From assembly GCF_001427105.1 (NCBI RefSeq), contig NZ_LMGI01000001.1, positions 1,054,001-1,118,000 of the forward strand: 64,000 nucleotides of DNA, in the 5' to 3' direction. Under the pieces are notes generated by a model. The model saw nothing but the letters and a program-made list of their open reading frames with translations, searched no databases and was not told where the DNA came from. Below are positions 18,290 through 25,894 of the stretch, piece by piece. Every line of letters begins with the position of its first letter. Positions within the stretch are counted from its first letter, which is position 1. The DNA is from Sphingopyxis sp. Root154. GTDB lineage: Bacteria > Pseudomonadota > Alphaproteobacteria > Sphingomonadales > Sphingomonadaceae. A program made the position numbers and the translations under genes.

Positions 18290-20563
18290 TCAGTCCGCGG
18301 CCCGGACGACGCGCACCGGGATCGACTTGGCGGCAGGACAGCCGCTTGTCCTGTCGTAATGGGCCAGCGGCAGCAGCGGGTTGAGCTCGGGATAATAGCC
18401 CGCGACCGAGCCGCGCGACATCGGATAGTCGAGGATCGTCAGCCCCTCTACCCGACGCACGATGCCGTCGGCGCTGATCGTTTCGAGCGCGACCTTCGTT
18501 CCCGCCTCCAGCCCGCGCGCCGCGATATCGTCGGCGTTCATGAACAGGACCATGCGGTCGTTATACACGCCGCGATAGCGGTCGTTGTAGCTGTAGATCG
18601 TCGTGTTGAACTGGTCGTGCGAGCGGACGGTCGCAAGCCGCAGCATGTCGGGATCGGCAACCGGCGCGTTGACCGCTAGCCCCGGCAGGATCAGGAAATT
18701 GGCCTTGCCGTTCGGCGTCGCCCACACGCGGCGGCGCGGCGGAATGTCGAGGTGAAAGCCCATCGGCGCCTTGATGCGCTCCGAAAAATCGCTGTATATT
18801 TCGGGATATACCGCGGCGATCTTGTCGCGGATGAGGTCATAATCGTCGATATAGCTGGCCCAATCGACCTTGCTGTCGGGCAATGTCGCCATCGCCATGC
18901 GGCAGACGATCTCGGTCTCGGACATCAGATGCTCGCTCGCGGGTTCGAGCACGCCGCGCGACGCGGTGACGTTCGACATCGAATCCTCGATCGTGACGAA
19001 CTGCTCGCCCGCCGCGGTTTCGATGCGTTCGGAACGCGCGACGACGGGCAGGATCAGCGCGTCGCGGCCATGAACGAGATGCCCGCGATTGAGCTTGGTC
19101 GCGATCCCGACGGTCAGGTCGAGTTTGCGCATCGCTTCGTAGGAGCGATCGGTATCGGGCACCGCGCGAACGAAATTGCCGCCGAGGCCGATGAACACCT
19201 TCGCGGTGCCCGCCATCATCGCCTCGACCGATTCGATGCTGTGATGGCCGTCCGCGCGCGGAGGTTCGAAGCCGAAGACATCGCGAACCTTGTCGAGATA
19301 GGCCGGACTCGGTTTCTCGTCGATCCCGACGGTGCGGTCGCCCTGCACGTTCGAATGGCCGCGGATCGGCGAGATGCCCGCCCCTGGCTTGCCGTAATTG
19401 CCCTTGAGCAACAGGATATTCGCGATCTGCTGGACCAGCTGCGACCCCTGCTGATGCTGGGTCACACCCATGCCGTAACAGATGATCGTCGCCTTCGATC
19501 GGATATAGATTTCAGCGCAGCGACGGATCTGCGCCTCGTCGATCCCCGCCGCGGCAACGAGGTCGGGCCAGTGCTGCGCCTCGATATCGGCCTTCAGTTC
19601 GGCGAAACCCGACGTATGCTCGGCAATGAAGGCGTGATCGAGTACGATCTCGCCCGCCGCCTCGCGTTCGAACATGGCCTTCATCATGCCCTTTAAGAGC
19701 GCGAGGTCGCCGCCGATCCTGATATGCACGAACTCGCTGGTGACTTCGGTCGAACCGAAAGTCGCCATCTGGACGATGTCCTGCGGCTCGGTGAAGCGAA
19801 CCAATGCGCGTTCGGGCATCGGGTTGACCGCGACGATCGGCACCCCGCGCTTGCGCGCCTCGACCAGCGGCGTCATCATTCGCGGCGCGTTGGTGCCGGC
19901 ATTATGCCCGATCAGGAAGATCGCCTCGGCGTGCTCGAAATCGTCGAGGATCACCGTGCCCTTGCCGACCCCGATCGAATGCGGCAGCCCGCGGCTCGTC
20001 GGTTCGTGGCACATGTTCGAACAGTCGGGGAAATTATTGGTGCCAAATTCGCGCACGAAGATCGAATAGAGGAACGCCGTCTCGTTCGCGGTGCGGCCCG
20101 AGGTGTAGAATTCGGCCTCGTGCGGGCTGGCAAGCGCGCGGAGGTGCGCGCCGATCAGCGCGAAGGCGTCGTCCCAGCTCACCGGCACATAATGATCGGT
20201 CACGGCGTCATAACGCATCGGCTCGGTCAGCCGCCCCTGCATCTCCAGCCAATAATCCGACTGTTCAATCAGGCGGGTCACGCTGTGCTGCGCAAAAAAT
20301 TCGCGCGTCACGCGGAACTTCGTCGCCTCGTGCGCGAGCGCCTTCGCGCCATTTTCGCAAAATTCGAGCTTCTTGGTGCAACTGGCGTCGGGAAAGGCGC
20401 AGCTCGGGCATTTGAAGCCGCCCGGCTGGTTCATCGACAGCAACGCACGCGATCCCTTGGTAACGACGCTTTGCTCGAGCAGCACCTTCGCGGTCGCGGC
20501 GGCCGCGCCCCAGCCGCCGGCGGGGCTGTTGTAGGATTTGTACCGGGGTCTATCGTCAGCCAT
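18290..20563 (-). CDS. FdhF/YdeP-family molybdopterin oxidoreductase
   Basis: A 757-residue member of the DMSO-reductase superfamily, subgroup YdeP/FdhF, which binds bis-MGD. The N-terminal block GGFKCPSCAFPD with FCENGAKALAHEAT identifies the subgroup; GHNAGTNAPRMMTPL and GANFVRAVPDTD-like blocks (GLGGNFVRAVPDTD) follow, and the C-terminal MGD-binding domain begins near RLATVRSHDQFNTTIYSYND. No selenocysteine is indicated. YdeP has been linked to acid resistance in enterics, but substrates of this subgroup remain poorly known. Start ATG 20563 (MADDRPRYK) is preferred over the in-frame 20614. fdhD and mobA, 0.6-2 kb away, supply its cofactor maturation. Confidence 0.9.
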   Translation of the reverse strand: MADDRPRYKSYNSPAGGWGAAAATAKVLLEQSVVTKGSRALLSMNQPGGFKCPSCAFPDASCTKKLEFCENGAKALAHEATKFRVTREFFAQHSVTRLIEQSDYWLEMQGRLTEPMRYDAVTDHYVPVSWDDAFALIGAHLRALASPHEAEFYTSGRTANETAFLYSIFVREFGTNNFPDCSNMCHEPTSRGLPHSIGVGKGTVILDDFEHAEAIFLIGHNAGTNAPRMMTPLVEARKRGVPIVAVNPMPERALVRFTEPQDIVQMATFGSTEVTSEFVHIRIGGDLALLKGMMKAMFEREAAGEIVLDHAFIAEHTSGFAELKADIEAQHWPDLVAAAGIDEAQIRRCAEIYIRSKATIICYGMGVTQHQQGSQLVQQIANILLLKGNYGKPGAGISPIRGHSNVQGDRTVGIDEKPSPAYLDKVRDVFGFEPPRADGHHSIESVEAMMAGTAKVFIGLGGNFVRAVPDTDRSYEAMRKLDLTVGIATKLNRGHLVHGRDALILPVVARSERIETAAGEQFVTIEDSMSNVTASRGVLEPASEHLMSETEIVCRMAMATLPDSKVDWASYIDDYDLIRDKIAAVYPEIYSDFSERIKAPMGFHLDIPPRRRVWATPNGKANFLILPGLAVNAPVADPDMLRLATVRSHDQFNTTIYSYNDRYRGVYNDRMVLFMNADDIAARGLEAGTKVALETISADGIVRRVEGLTILDYPMSRGSVAGYYPELNPLLPLAHYDRTSGCPAAKSIPVRVVRAAD

Positions 20564-20644
20564 CGCCGCCCGATTAAAGCATAGCGACCCCGGCATATCC
20601 ATCGCTCTTTGCATGCGCCCGTCGCCGTTTCCATTGCGCCAAAG

Positions 20645-21727
20645 TCATCCGTCGTCCCGCTCCAGTGCGGACGACAATTCGGCGGCCAGCGCCGCGACGA
20701 GATCGGCCGCCGCCATGGCGCGGGCGAACGGCGCGCCCTGCCCGGCCCATTGCGCGCCATATCCATATTCGCCGCGCGCCCTGGCGGCGGCGTTCAGCGC
20801 TTTGCCGAGATCGTAGGCAATCGGATAGGCCGGAATGGCGGCGGGGACGATGTCGGCATCGAGCGCGGCGAAATTGTTCGCCAATATCCGCGCCGGCCGT
20901 CCCGATACCGCGCGCACCATCGCCGTTCGATGGGCCGCATCGCTGGCGAGCGCCGCGCGGTATCCCGCATCGGCGAGGCTCTCGTCGCTGGCAAGAAAGG
21001 CGGTGCCGAGCTGTGCCGCCGCGGCACCGAGCCGCAGCGCCGCCGCGACACCCGCGCCGTCCATGATGCCGCCTGCCGCGATCACCGGCAGGTCGACCGC
21101 GCCAACGAGCTGGCGAACCAGCGCGGCCGTACCGAGCCGATCGTCGGGCGCGTCGGGGTCGAAGGCACTGCGATGCCCACCCGCCTCCCATCCCTGCGCA
21201 ACCACCGCGTCGACTCCGGCAGCCGCGACGGCCCGGGCCTCGGCGAGATTTGTCGCCGAGGCGAACAGGACGATACCGGCATCACGCAGCGCACCGATCG
21301 CCTCCGCCGGCGGCAGGCCGAAATGGAAGCTCACAACCGCGGGCCGTTCGGCAACGAGCATTCGCAGCATCGCGTCGTCGGTGACGAAGCTCTGGTAGAT
21401 TTCGGAAAGATGGTCGGGCGGCGCGGCGCCATATTCGCCGAACAGGTCGCGGAAGCGATCGATCCACGCGCGTTCGACGCTGCCATTTGCGACCGCCGGG
21501 CGATGGCAGAAGAGATTGACGTTGAAAGGCCGCCGGGTCCGCTCACGGACCGAGGCGATCATCGCCAGCGCCCCGCCCGCGTCGGTCGCGCCGACGGCGA
21601 TCGAACCGAGTGCGCCGGCTTCGCTAACCGCGGCGGCCATGGCGGGCGATGAGACACCCGCCATCGGCGCCTGGATGATCGGCAATTCGATGCCAAGCAG
21701 CTGGCGTAGAAGGCGGTTGGTCATCAT
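20645..21727 (-). CDS. Nitronate monooxygenase (FMN, 2-nitropropane dioxygenase family)
   Basis: Flavoprotein of 360 residues oxidising toxic nitronates or propionate-3-nitronate. Evidence is the N-terminal IQAPMAGVSSPAMAAAVSEAGALG, VNLFCHRPA, and the FMN/active-site block QGWEAGGHRSAF, followed by IAAGGIMDGAGVAAALRLGAAA for phosphate binding. ATG 21727 is four residues before the conserved fold. It stands alone between the FdhF-like gene and tRNA-Arg. Confidence 0.9.
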   Translation of the reverse strand: MMTNRLLRQLLGIELPIIQAPMAGVSSPAMAAAVSEAGALGSIAVGATDAGGALAMIASVRERTRRPFNVNLFCHRPAVANGSVERAWIDRFRDLFGEYGAAPPDHLSEIYQSFVTDDAMLRMLVAERPAVVSFHFGLPPAEAIGALRDAGIVLFASATNLAEARAVAAAGVDAVVAQGWEAGGHRSAFDPDAPDDRLGTAALVRQLVGAVDLPVIAAGGIMDGAGVAAALRLGAAAAQLGTAFLASDESLADAGYRAALASDAAHRTAMVRAVSGRPARILANNFAALDADIVPAAIPAYPIAYDLGKALNAAARARGEYGYGAQWAGQGAPFARAMAAADLVAALAAELSSALERDDG

Positions 21728-21864
21728 CGTCTCCGAGGTTGAGCATATCTGATCGGCCGCGCCGGCAGGGTGAGCATATCGTGCGGCGCCGGCGGGACCG
21801 CCCTCGTCGAGTGCCGCGCAGGCCCTTCAGCCTGGGTCGGCGATAGCCGACATGCAAACAGGAA

Positions 21865-21941
21865 TGGCGCGCCCGGCAGGATTCGAACCTGCGACCACCC
21901 GCTTAGAAGGCGGGTGCTCTATCCAGCTGAGCTACGGGCGC
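21865..21941 (-). tRNA. tRNA-Arg, anticodon TCT
   Basis: A 77-base cloverleaf on the minus strand. The acceptor stem GCGCCCG (21935-21941) pairs with CGGGCGC, discriminator G (21868) and an encoded CCA (21865-21867). The anticodon stem ACCCGC/GCGGGT encloses loop CTTCTAA, giving TCT, which reads AGA. The T arm has the standard GGTTCGAATCC. No integrase or duplicated 3' end is nearby, so it is not marked as an attachment site. Confidence 0.97.
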
Positions 21942-22012
21942 GCAGCGTTGCTTGCGTCGCGCGGCGAATAGCGTGGTTTGCGTAGGCTGCAAAGCGGGTT
22001 AAGCAGCGGCCG

Positions 22013-22801
22013 ATGATCGATTCCGACACCCCGCCCGCCAAACCCGCCCATGTCAGCGCCGCGAGCATCCGGCATTTTCGCTATTATGACCTCGTAATGG
22101 CGGCATTCGTTGCGGTCCTGCTGCTCAGCAACATCATCGGCGCATCGAAATTGTCGACAGTCGGCGGCTTCACCTTTGGCGCGGGCATTCTGTTCTTCCC
22201 AGTCAGCTATGTGATCGGCGACGTGTTGACCGAAGTCTATGGTTATGCGCGCGCGCGCCGCGTGATCTGGGCCGGGTTCGGTGCGCTGCTGTTCATGGCG
22301 GTGATGAGCTGGGTCGTGCTCGCGATGCCGCCCGCACAGGACTGGTGGTGCAGCGGCGCCGACGCGCTGACGCTCAAGGCGGGCGAAGCCGGCGGGACGG
22401 GTCCGGTGTGCCAGGCAAGCTACGAAAGCGTGTTCGGCAGCGCGTGGCGCATCGTCCTCGCCTCGATGGCGGCTTTCTGGGCCGGCGAGTTCGTGAACAG
22501 CTATGTACTTGCGCGGATGAAGCTGGCGACGGGCGGGCGTTTTCTGTGGATGCGCACGATCGGGTCGACTGTCGTCGGACAGGGTATCGACAGCCTGATC
22601 TTCTATCCCATCGCCTTCCTCGGCATCTGGGAAACCGAGCAGGTGCTGCTCGTCCTGACCACGAACTGGGCGATGAAGGTCGCCTGGGAAGCCGCGCTGA
22701 CCCCGGCAACCTATCTGGTGGTGGGGGCGTTGAAGCGGCGCGAAGGTGTCGATGTGTTCGACGAAGGCACCGATTTCAATCCATTCGGCGCCAAGGTTTG
22801 A
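22013..22801 (+). CDS. yhhQ: Queuosine-precursor transporter YhhQ (VUT family)
   Basis: Inner-membrane ECF-like importer for 7-deazaguanine precursors such as preQ0/preQ1, feeding queuosine synthesis. The 262 residues have six or more hydrophobic stretches and the family motifs LLLSNIIGASK, FFPVSYVIGDVLTEVYGY and a late segment GQGIDSLIFYPIAFLG. Its ATG follows the tRNA gene by 71 bases. No que biosynthesis genes are in the window, so import is likely the relevant role. Confidence 0.92.
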   Translation: MIDSDTPPAKPAHVSAASIRHFRYYDLVMAAFVAVLLLSNIIGASKLSTVGGFTFGAGILFFPVSYVIGDVLTEVYGYARARRVIWAGFGALLFMAVMSWVVLAMPPAQDWWCSGADALTLKAGEAGGTGPVCQASYESVFGSAWRIVLASMAAFWAGEFVNSYVLARMKLATGGRFLWMRTIGSTVVGQGIDSLIFYPIAFLGIWETEQVLLVLTTNWAMKVAWEAALTPATYLVVGALKRREGVDVFDEGTDFNPFGAKV

Positions 22802-22805
22802 CCGC

Positions 22806-23264
22806 ATGACTTTAATCGAGATCGCCTCGCTGTTCGAGGCGCGAAAAGTGTCGGTCATCGATGCGACGGGCCTCGATAAGGATGCGTTGCACATTTATTT
22901 CGGGCTGACCGTGTTTCTTGCGGTGCGACTTGCCTGGCGCTGGCGCGGCGGATGGGTCGTCGCGTGGCTTGTGGTCCTCGCCATGGCGTGCGGCGGCGAG
23001 TGGCTCGACGTGACGGCCGAACTCAGCCGCTCGGCGATCCAGCCCGATGCAGCGCATTGGCACGATATCTGGAATACGATGTTCTGGCCGACGGTCTTGC
23101 TGCTGTTCGGGCGGTGGCTGGAGCCCCCTTTCAACACTTCGGCGATCGTCGCGTACAGCGACGACGCACCGGTATCCTTTCACGGGAAAGCGGACGCAGG
23201 CTTTGCCGGCGAAGCGCCCTTGCGCTCAGGCGAGTACGCCGAGCGCCGCCTCGAACAGGCGTAG
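22806..23264 (+). CDS. Small membrane protein, unknown function
   Basis: A 152-residue frame starting 4 bases after yhhQ. Residues ~30-62 and ~84-102 are hydrophobic ([32 protein letters not shown]-like, [14 protein letters not shown]), so two or three membrane segments are likely; [11 protein letters not shown] recalls VanZ-like proteins. The last ~45 residues look much less protein-like and the frame overlaps the convergent purQ end by 39 bases, so the natural C-terminus may have been altered by a frameshift. I do not recognise a family with confidence. Confidence 0.6.
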   Translation: MTLIEIASLFEARKVSVIDATGLDKDALHIYFGLTVFLAVRLAWRWRGGWVVAWLVVLAMACGGEWLDVTAELSRSAIQPDAAHWHDIWNTMFWPTVLLLFGRWLEPPFNTSAIVAYSDDAPVSFHGKADAGFAGEAPLRSGEYAERRLEQA

Positions 23265-23891
23265 CCCGTCGGTGCCGCCGTGCGCGCGGTCGATCGCGCG
23301 TTCGGGGTGCGGCATCATGCCCAGGACATTACCCGCATCGTTGAGCACGCCCGCGATATCGCGCGCCGATCCGTTGACGGGGTCGGCATAGCGGAACGCG
23401 ACGCGCCCCTCGCCTTCGATACGGTCGAGCGTCGCCGCGTCGGCGAAATAATTGCCGTCGTGGTGCGCGACGGGGATGTTGATCTCCTCACCCGCGCTAT
23501 AGCTCGCGGTGAACAGCGACTGGCTGTTTTCGACCTTGAGCGGCACGGTGCGGCAGACGAAATTGAGCCCGGCGTTGCGCATCAGCGCGCCCGGCAGCAG
23601 CAGCGCCTCGGTCAGCACCTGAAATCCGTTGCACACGCCGAGCACCGGTACGCCGCGCCCCGCGGCATCGGCAACGCTGCGAAGAATCGGCGACCGCGCG
23701 GCCATCGCGCCCGAGCGCAGATAGTCGCCATAGGAAAAGCCGCCGGGCAGCGCGATGAAATCGGTGCCGTCGGGCAGTTCGGTCTCGCGGTGCCACACCA
23801 TCGCGGGCGCACGGCCGGCGACCTGTTCCAGCGCGATCGCCATGTCGCGATCGCAGTTGGAGCCCGGAAAGACGATGACGGCGGTCTTCAT
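23226..23891 (-). CDS. purQ: Phosphoribosylformylglycinamidine synthase, glutaminase subunit PurQ
   Basis: Class I glutamine amidotransferase supplying ammonia to the PurLQS complex in purine synthesis. The 221 residues carry the nucleophile in GVCNGFQVL and the His/Glu pair in PHPERA, with N-terminus [12 protein letters not shown] characteristic of PurQ. The ATG at 23889-23891 is chosen because the frame upstream of it is not purQ-like. It is 14 bases downstream of purS. purL is not in the window. Confidence 0.97.
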   Translation of the reverse strand: MKTAVIVFPGSNCDRDMAIALEQVAGRAPAMVWHRETELPDGTDFIALPGGFSYGDYLRSGAMAARSPILRSVADAAGRGVPVLGVCNGFQVLTEALLLPGALMRNAGLNFVCRTVPLKVENSQSLFTASYSAGEEINIPVAHHDGNYFADAATLDRIEGEGRVAFRYADPVNGSARDIAGVLNDAGNVLGMMPHPERAIDRAHGGTDGLRLFEAALGVLA

Positions 23892-23905
23892 GGCGTGCGC
23901 TCCCT

Positions 23906-24136
23906 TTACGGACGTTCGATGCGGTAGTTTTCGATCACCGTGTTCGCGAGCAGCTTGGCGCACATCGCGTCGAGGTCGGCGTCGCTGGTGCCGTCGGCGA
24001 CATCCAGCTCGATGAAACGGCCGGCGCGGACGTCCGCCACACCGCCGAAACCGAGACCCTCGAGCGCATGATGGATCGCCTTGCCCTGCGGATCGAGCAC
24101 CCCCGGCTTGAGCGTCACATAGACATTCACTTTCAT
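23906..24136 (-). CDS. purS: Phosphoribosylformylglycinamidine synthase subunit PurS
   Basis: Small structural subunit (76 residues) bridging PurL and PurQ. The sequence [20 protein letters not shown] and the C-terminal [13 protein letters not shown] are diagnostic of PurS. It precedes purQ in one operon and diverges from bfd across a 193-base region containing three Fur-like boxes. Confidence 0.96.
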   Translation of the reverse strand: MKVNVYVTLKPGVLDPQGKAIHHALEGLGFGGVADVRAGRFIELDVADGTSDADLDAMCAKLLANTVIENYRIERP

Positions 24137-24253
24137 GGGGGCGGACCTTTGCTTTTGGCGGGCGGGGAAGATGGGCGCGCCTATGCCCGCGAATCACTTT
24201 GGGGGCAAGGGGCGGCGGGCCGCCCGGCACCCGAAAAATGCCGCTGTTCGGAT

Positions 24254-24268
24254 TGCGAACCAGTCGCA
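24254..24268. promoter_or_regulatory. Fur-like box 1 upstream of bfd
   Basis: TGCGAACCAGTCGCA has the 7-1-7 layout with outer arms TGCGA/TCGCA. It is one of three related boxes before bfd and could also influence purS, 118 bases away on the other side. Confidence 0.6.
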
Positions 24269-24277
24269 TTTTCCTGT

Positions 24278-24292
24278 TGCGAATCGCTCGCA
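24278..24292. promoter_or_regulatory. Fur-like box 2 upstream of bfd
   Basis: TGCGAATCGCTCGCA repeats the TGCGA/TCGCA arms exactly 24 bases after box 1, so both lie on a similar face of the helix. The left half TGCGAAT matches the left half of the stronger box at 25176. Confidence 0.65.
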
Positions 24293-24313
24293 CTATCCCT
24301 ACATCGCTCTTGT

Positions 24314-24328
24314 TGAGAAGGATTCGCA
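24314..24328. promoter_or_regulatory. Fur-like box 3 overlapping the bfd ribosome-binding site
   Basis: TGAGAAGGATTCGCA follows the Fur 7-1-7 pattern (TG..AA...ATT..CA). It ends one base before the bfd start codon and contains the only Shine-Dalgarno candidate (GAGAAGGA), so a bound repressor would block the gene start itself. Confidence 0.55.
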
Positions 24329-24329
24329 C

Positions 24330-24503
24330 ATGGTCGTCTGTGTCTGCAACGCAATAAGAGAAAGCCAGCTGCGCGATGTTGCGCGCGATGGCCAATTGCG
24401 GTGCGCCAAAGCCGCCTATGCGCAACTGGGTCGCAAACCCAAGTGCGGACAGTGCCTGCCTTTCGCTCGCAATATCATCAGCGACGTCGCCGCGACCGCC
24501 TGA
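24330..24503 (+). CDS. bfd: Bacterioferritin-associated ferredoxin
   Basis: A 57-residue [2Fe-2S] protein that reduces bacterioferritin so that stored iron is released. The four cluster cysteines are C4, C6, C39 and C42 (MVVCVCN and KCGQC), the BFD-like spacing. ATG 24330 is chosen because the cluster cysteines begin at residue 4, as in other Bfd proteins. It is 101 bases upstream of bfr, which has its own promoter. The upstream boxes fit induction under iron starvation, when iron must be mobilised. Confidence 0.95.
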   Translation: MVVCVCNAIRESQLRDVARDGQLRCAKAAYAQLGRKPKCGQCLPFARNIISDVAATA

Positions 24504-24532
24504 TTTTTCTTGGTTTTCCGCCATTTTTGACC

Positions 24533-24562
24533 TTGGCCTGATGGGGTCGGGGCGCGTATAAT
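24533..24562 (+). promoter_or_regulatory. Promoter of bfr
   Basis: A perfect -10 TATAAT (24557-24562) with a -35 TTGGCC (24533-24538) and an 18-base spacer, placed 43 bases before the bfr start. No Fur-like box overlaps it, so bfr is probably transcribed separately from bfd. Confidence 0.65.
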
Positions 24563-24604
24563 GCGCTCATTCCATTCCAAGATAAAAATGACAGGACTGA
24601 CACC

Positions 24605-25087
24605 ATGAAGGGCGACGAAAAGGTCATCGATTTTCTGAACGAGGCGCTCAAGAACGAGCTGACCGCGATCAACCAATATTGGCTGCACTATCGCATGCTC
24701 GACAATTGGGGCGTTGCCCGCCTCGCCGCGTTCGAACGCGAAGAGTCGATCGACGAGATGAAGCACGCCGACAAGCTGGCCGATCGCATCCTCTTCCTCG
24801 GCGGCCTCCCCAATTTCCAGATGCTCGGACGCCTCCGCGTCGGCGAGACGGTAGAGGAAATCCTGAAGGCCGACCTCGCGCTTGAGGAAGAAGCTATCCC
24901 GCAGCTCAAGGACGCGATCGCCCATTCGGAAAGCGTGCGCGACTATGTCAGCCGCGACCTGTTCGCCGACATTCTCGAAAGCGAAGAGCATCACGTCGAC
25001 GAGCTGGAAAAGCAGTTCGAGATGATCGAGCGCATGGGCATCGAAAATTATATCCAGCTCCAGTCGAAGCCCGCGGGCAACGATTGA
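24605..25087 (+). CDS. bfr: Bacterioferritin
   Basis: Haem-containing iron-storage protein forming a 24-subunit shell. The 160 residues match E. coli Bfr in register. The haem-ligand Met52 (DEMKHAD) is present, and so are all ferroxidase residues: E18, E51, H54, E94, E127 and H130. It is thus the catalytic haem-binding form, not a degenerate partner subunit. CAGGA lies about 9 bases before the ATG. It follows bfd, its electron donor, and ends before a terminator at 25139-25166. Confidence 0.97.
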   Translation: MKGDEKVIDFLNEALKNELTAINQYWLHYRMLDNWGVARLAAFEREESIDEMKHADKLADRILFLGGLPNFQMLGRLRVGETVEEILKADLALEEEAIPQLKDAIAHSESVRDYVSRDLFADILESEEHHVDELEKQFEMIERMGIENYIQLQSKPAGND

Positions 25088-25138
25088 CAGTGATTCGGCG
25101 GTCGCTGGGCGACGTCCACACCCTAAGCCGTTGATAAG

Positions 25139-25166
25139 AGAGGCGCTTTCGAGCGTCTCTTTTTTC
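25139..25166 (+). terminator. Terminator of bfr
   Basis: Imperfect hairpin GAGA(GG)CGCT-TTCG-AGCGTCTC followed by a run of six T, ending about 10 bases before the next Fur-type box. Confidence 0.75.
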
Positions 25167-25175
25167 GCTTGTATT

Positions 25176-25190
25176 TGCGAATAATTCTCA
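25176..25190 (+). promoter_or_regulatory. Strong Fur-type box downstream of bfr
   Basis: TGCGAATAATTCTCA fits the Fur 7-1-7 consensus at every fixed position (TG..AAT.ATT..CA) and continues as CAATAGC, like many tandem Fur sites. It lies after the bfr terminator, so it belongs to the next transcript. That transcript would meet the hairpin at 25216-25267 about 25 bases on. Confidence 0.7.
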
Positions 25191-25215
25191 ATAGCAAGGT
25201 GGGGCAGTCCCCTCC

Positions 25216-25267
25216 TGCCGGCCGCGCAACTTAAAGCTGCGCTTTAAAGCGGCCGGCATCTTTTTCG
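25216..25267 (+). terminator. Long terminator-like hairpin with T-run
   Basis: Outer arms TGCCGGCCGC (25216-25225) and GCGGCCGGCA (25249-25258) pair perfectly; inner arms TTAAAGC (25231-25237) and GCTTTAA (25241-25247) extend the stem. TCTTTTTC follows at once. It could end a short Fur-controlled RNA or act as a leader hairpin for the gene at 25313. Confidence 0.7.
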
Positions 25268-25312
25268 AAAACGGGAACGGACGGACTGCATGGGCCGGGA
25301 GAAACGAACCTC

Positions 25313-25732
25313 ATGCAAAGCAGCGAGCTGATCCGCCAATTGACCGAGCAGCCGCTGGTGCGCGATTTGTCGGTCGAAGCGGCGCAGGCGGTCCTTGCGC
25401 TTCGATATTGTATCCTTTGCCGTCGCGGCGAACGCGACCCGATGCCCGAACTCGAACGGCGCTGGGGCAATATCCTTGCCGCGCGGCGCTATCGGCTGGT
25501 GGTCGAGGCGATCGGCCATGTCTGGCCCGAACCCTTTGCCGTTGCCCCGCCCTGCTGCCCACGCGTCAGCTTCGACGAAGCGCTGCTCGCCGCGATCGTG
25601 GGCGCCGCCTCACGCGGGGACCGTGTCCATTTCGACTGGCTGACTGCCGAGATGCTCGGCGGCGATGCGCGCGAGATGCTGTTCGTCGCGCTCGAGAATT
25701 TCATCCGAGCCCGCGCGCCCGGACGGGTCTAG
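25313..25732 (+). CDS. Unknown 139-residue protein with CxxC motif
   Basis: I do not recognise the family. The protein is predicted cytosolic, without signal peptide or membrane segment, and mixed alpha/beta in composition. It has a CILC pair near residue 35 and a CC pair near residue 82, which could bind metal or form disulfides. GGGAG about 12 bases before ATG 25313 is a possible Shine-Dalgarno. High GC3 supports real coding. A Fur-type box lies ~125 bases upstream, with a terminator-like hairpin in between, so an iron-related role is only a guess. Confidence 0.65.
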   Translation: MQSSELIRQLTEQPLVRDLSVEAAQAVLALRYCILCRRGERDPMPELERRWGNILAARRYRLVVEAIGHVWPEPFAVAPPCCPRVSFDEALLAAIVGAASRGDRVHFDWLTAEMLGGDAREMLFVALENFIRARAPGRV

Positions 25733-25778
25733 CGCGGGCTGCTTTGGGGCGGACAGCTGTCGCTGTCTTCACCCATCT

Positions 25779-25853
25779 CGTCACCACCGACTTGATCCGG
25801 GCTCTAGGCAACCGACGGTAGTCATGGATCCCGGATCAAGTCCGGGGTGACGA
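25779..25853. repeat. Imperfect inverted repeat downstream of the 139-residue gene
   Basis: Left arm from 25779 (TCGTCACCACCGACTTGATC) and right arm ending 25853 (GATCAAGTCCGGGGTGACGA) pair over about 26 bases with a few mismatches. It is of the GTCACCCCGGACTTGATCCGGG type that recurs between genes in sphingomonads (from memory). It lies in the 162-base gap between two convergent genes, where I see nothing else. Confidence 0.75.
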
Positions 25854-25894
25854 TAAGAGAGGGTCCACATCTTCGAATGCGACCTTTCTCCTGT

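Noticed and set aside
21865-21941. tRNA-Arg as an integration site of a mobile element
   Set aside because: No integrase, no direct repeat of the tRNA 3' end and ordinary genes on both sides.
21942-22012. preQ1 riboswitch before yhhQ
   Set aside because: Only 71 bases separate the tRNA and yhhQ, and I could not find the H-type pseudoknot pattern.
23892-24524. Upstream extension of purQ into a 432-codon frame
   Set aside because: It crosses purS and bfd in other frames; PurQ begins at the [10 protein letters not shown] block.
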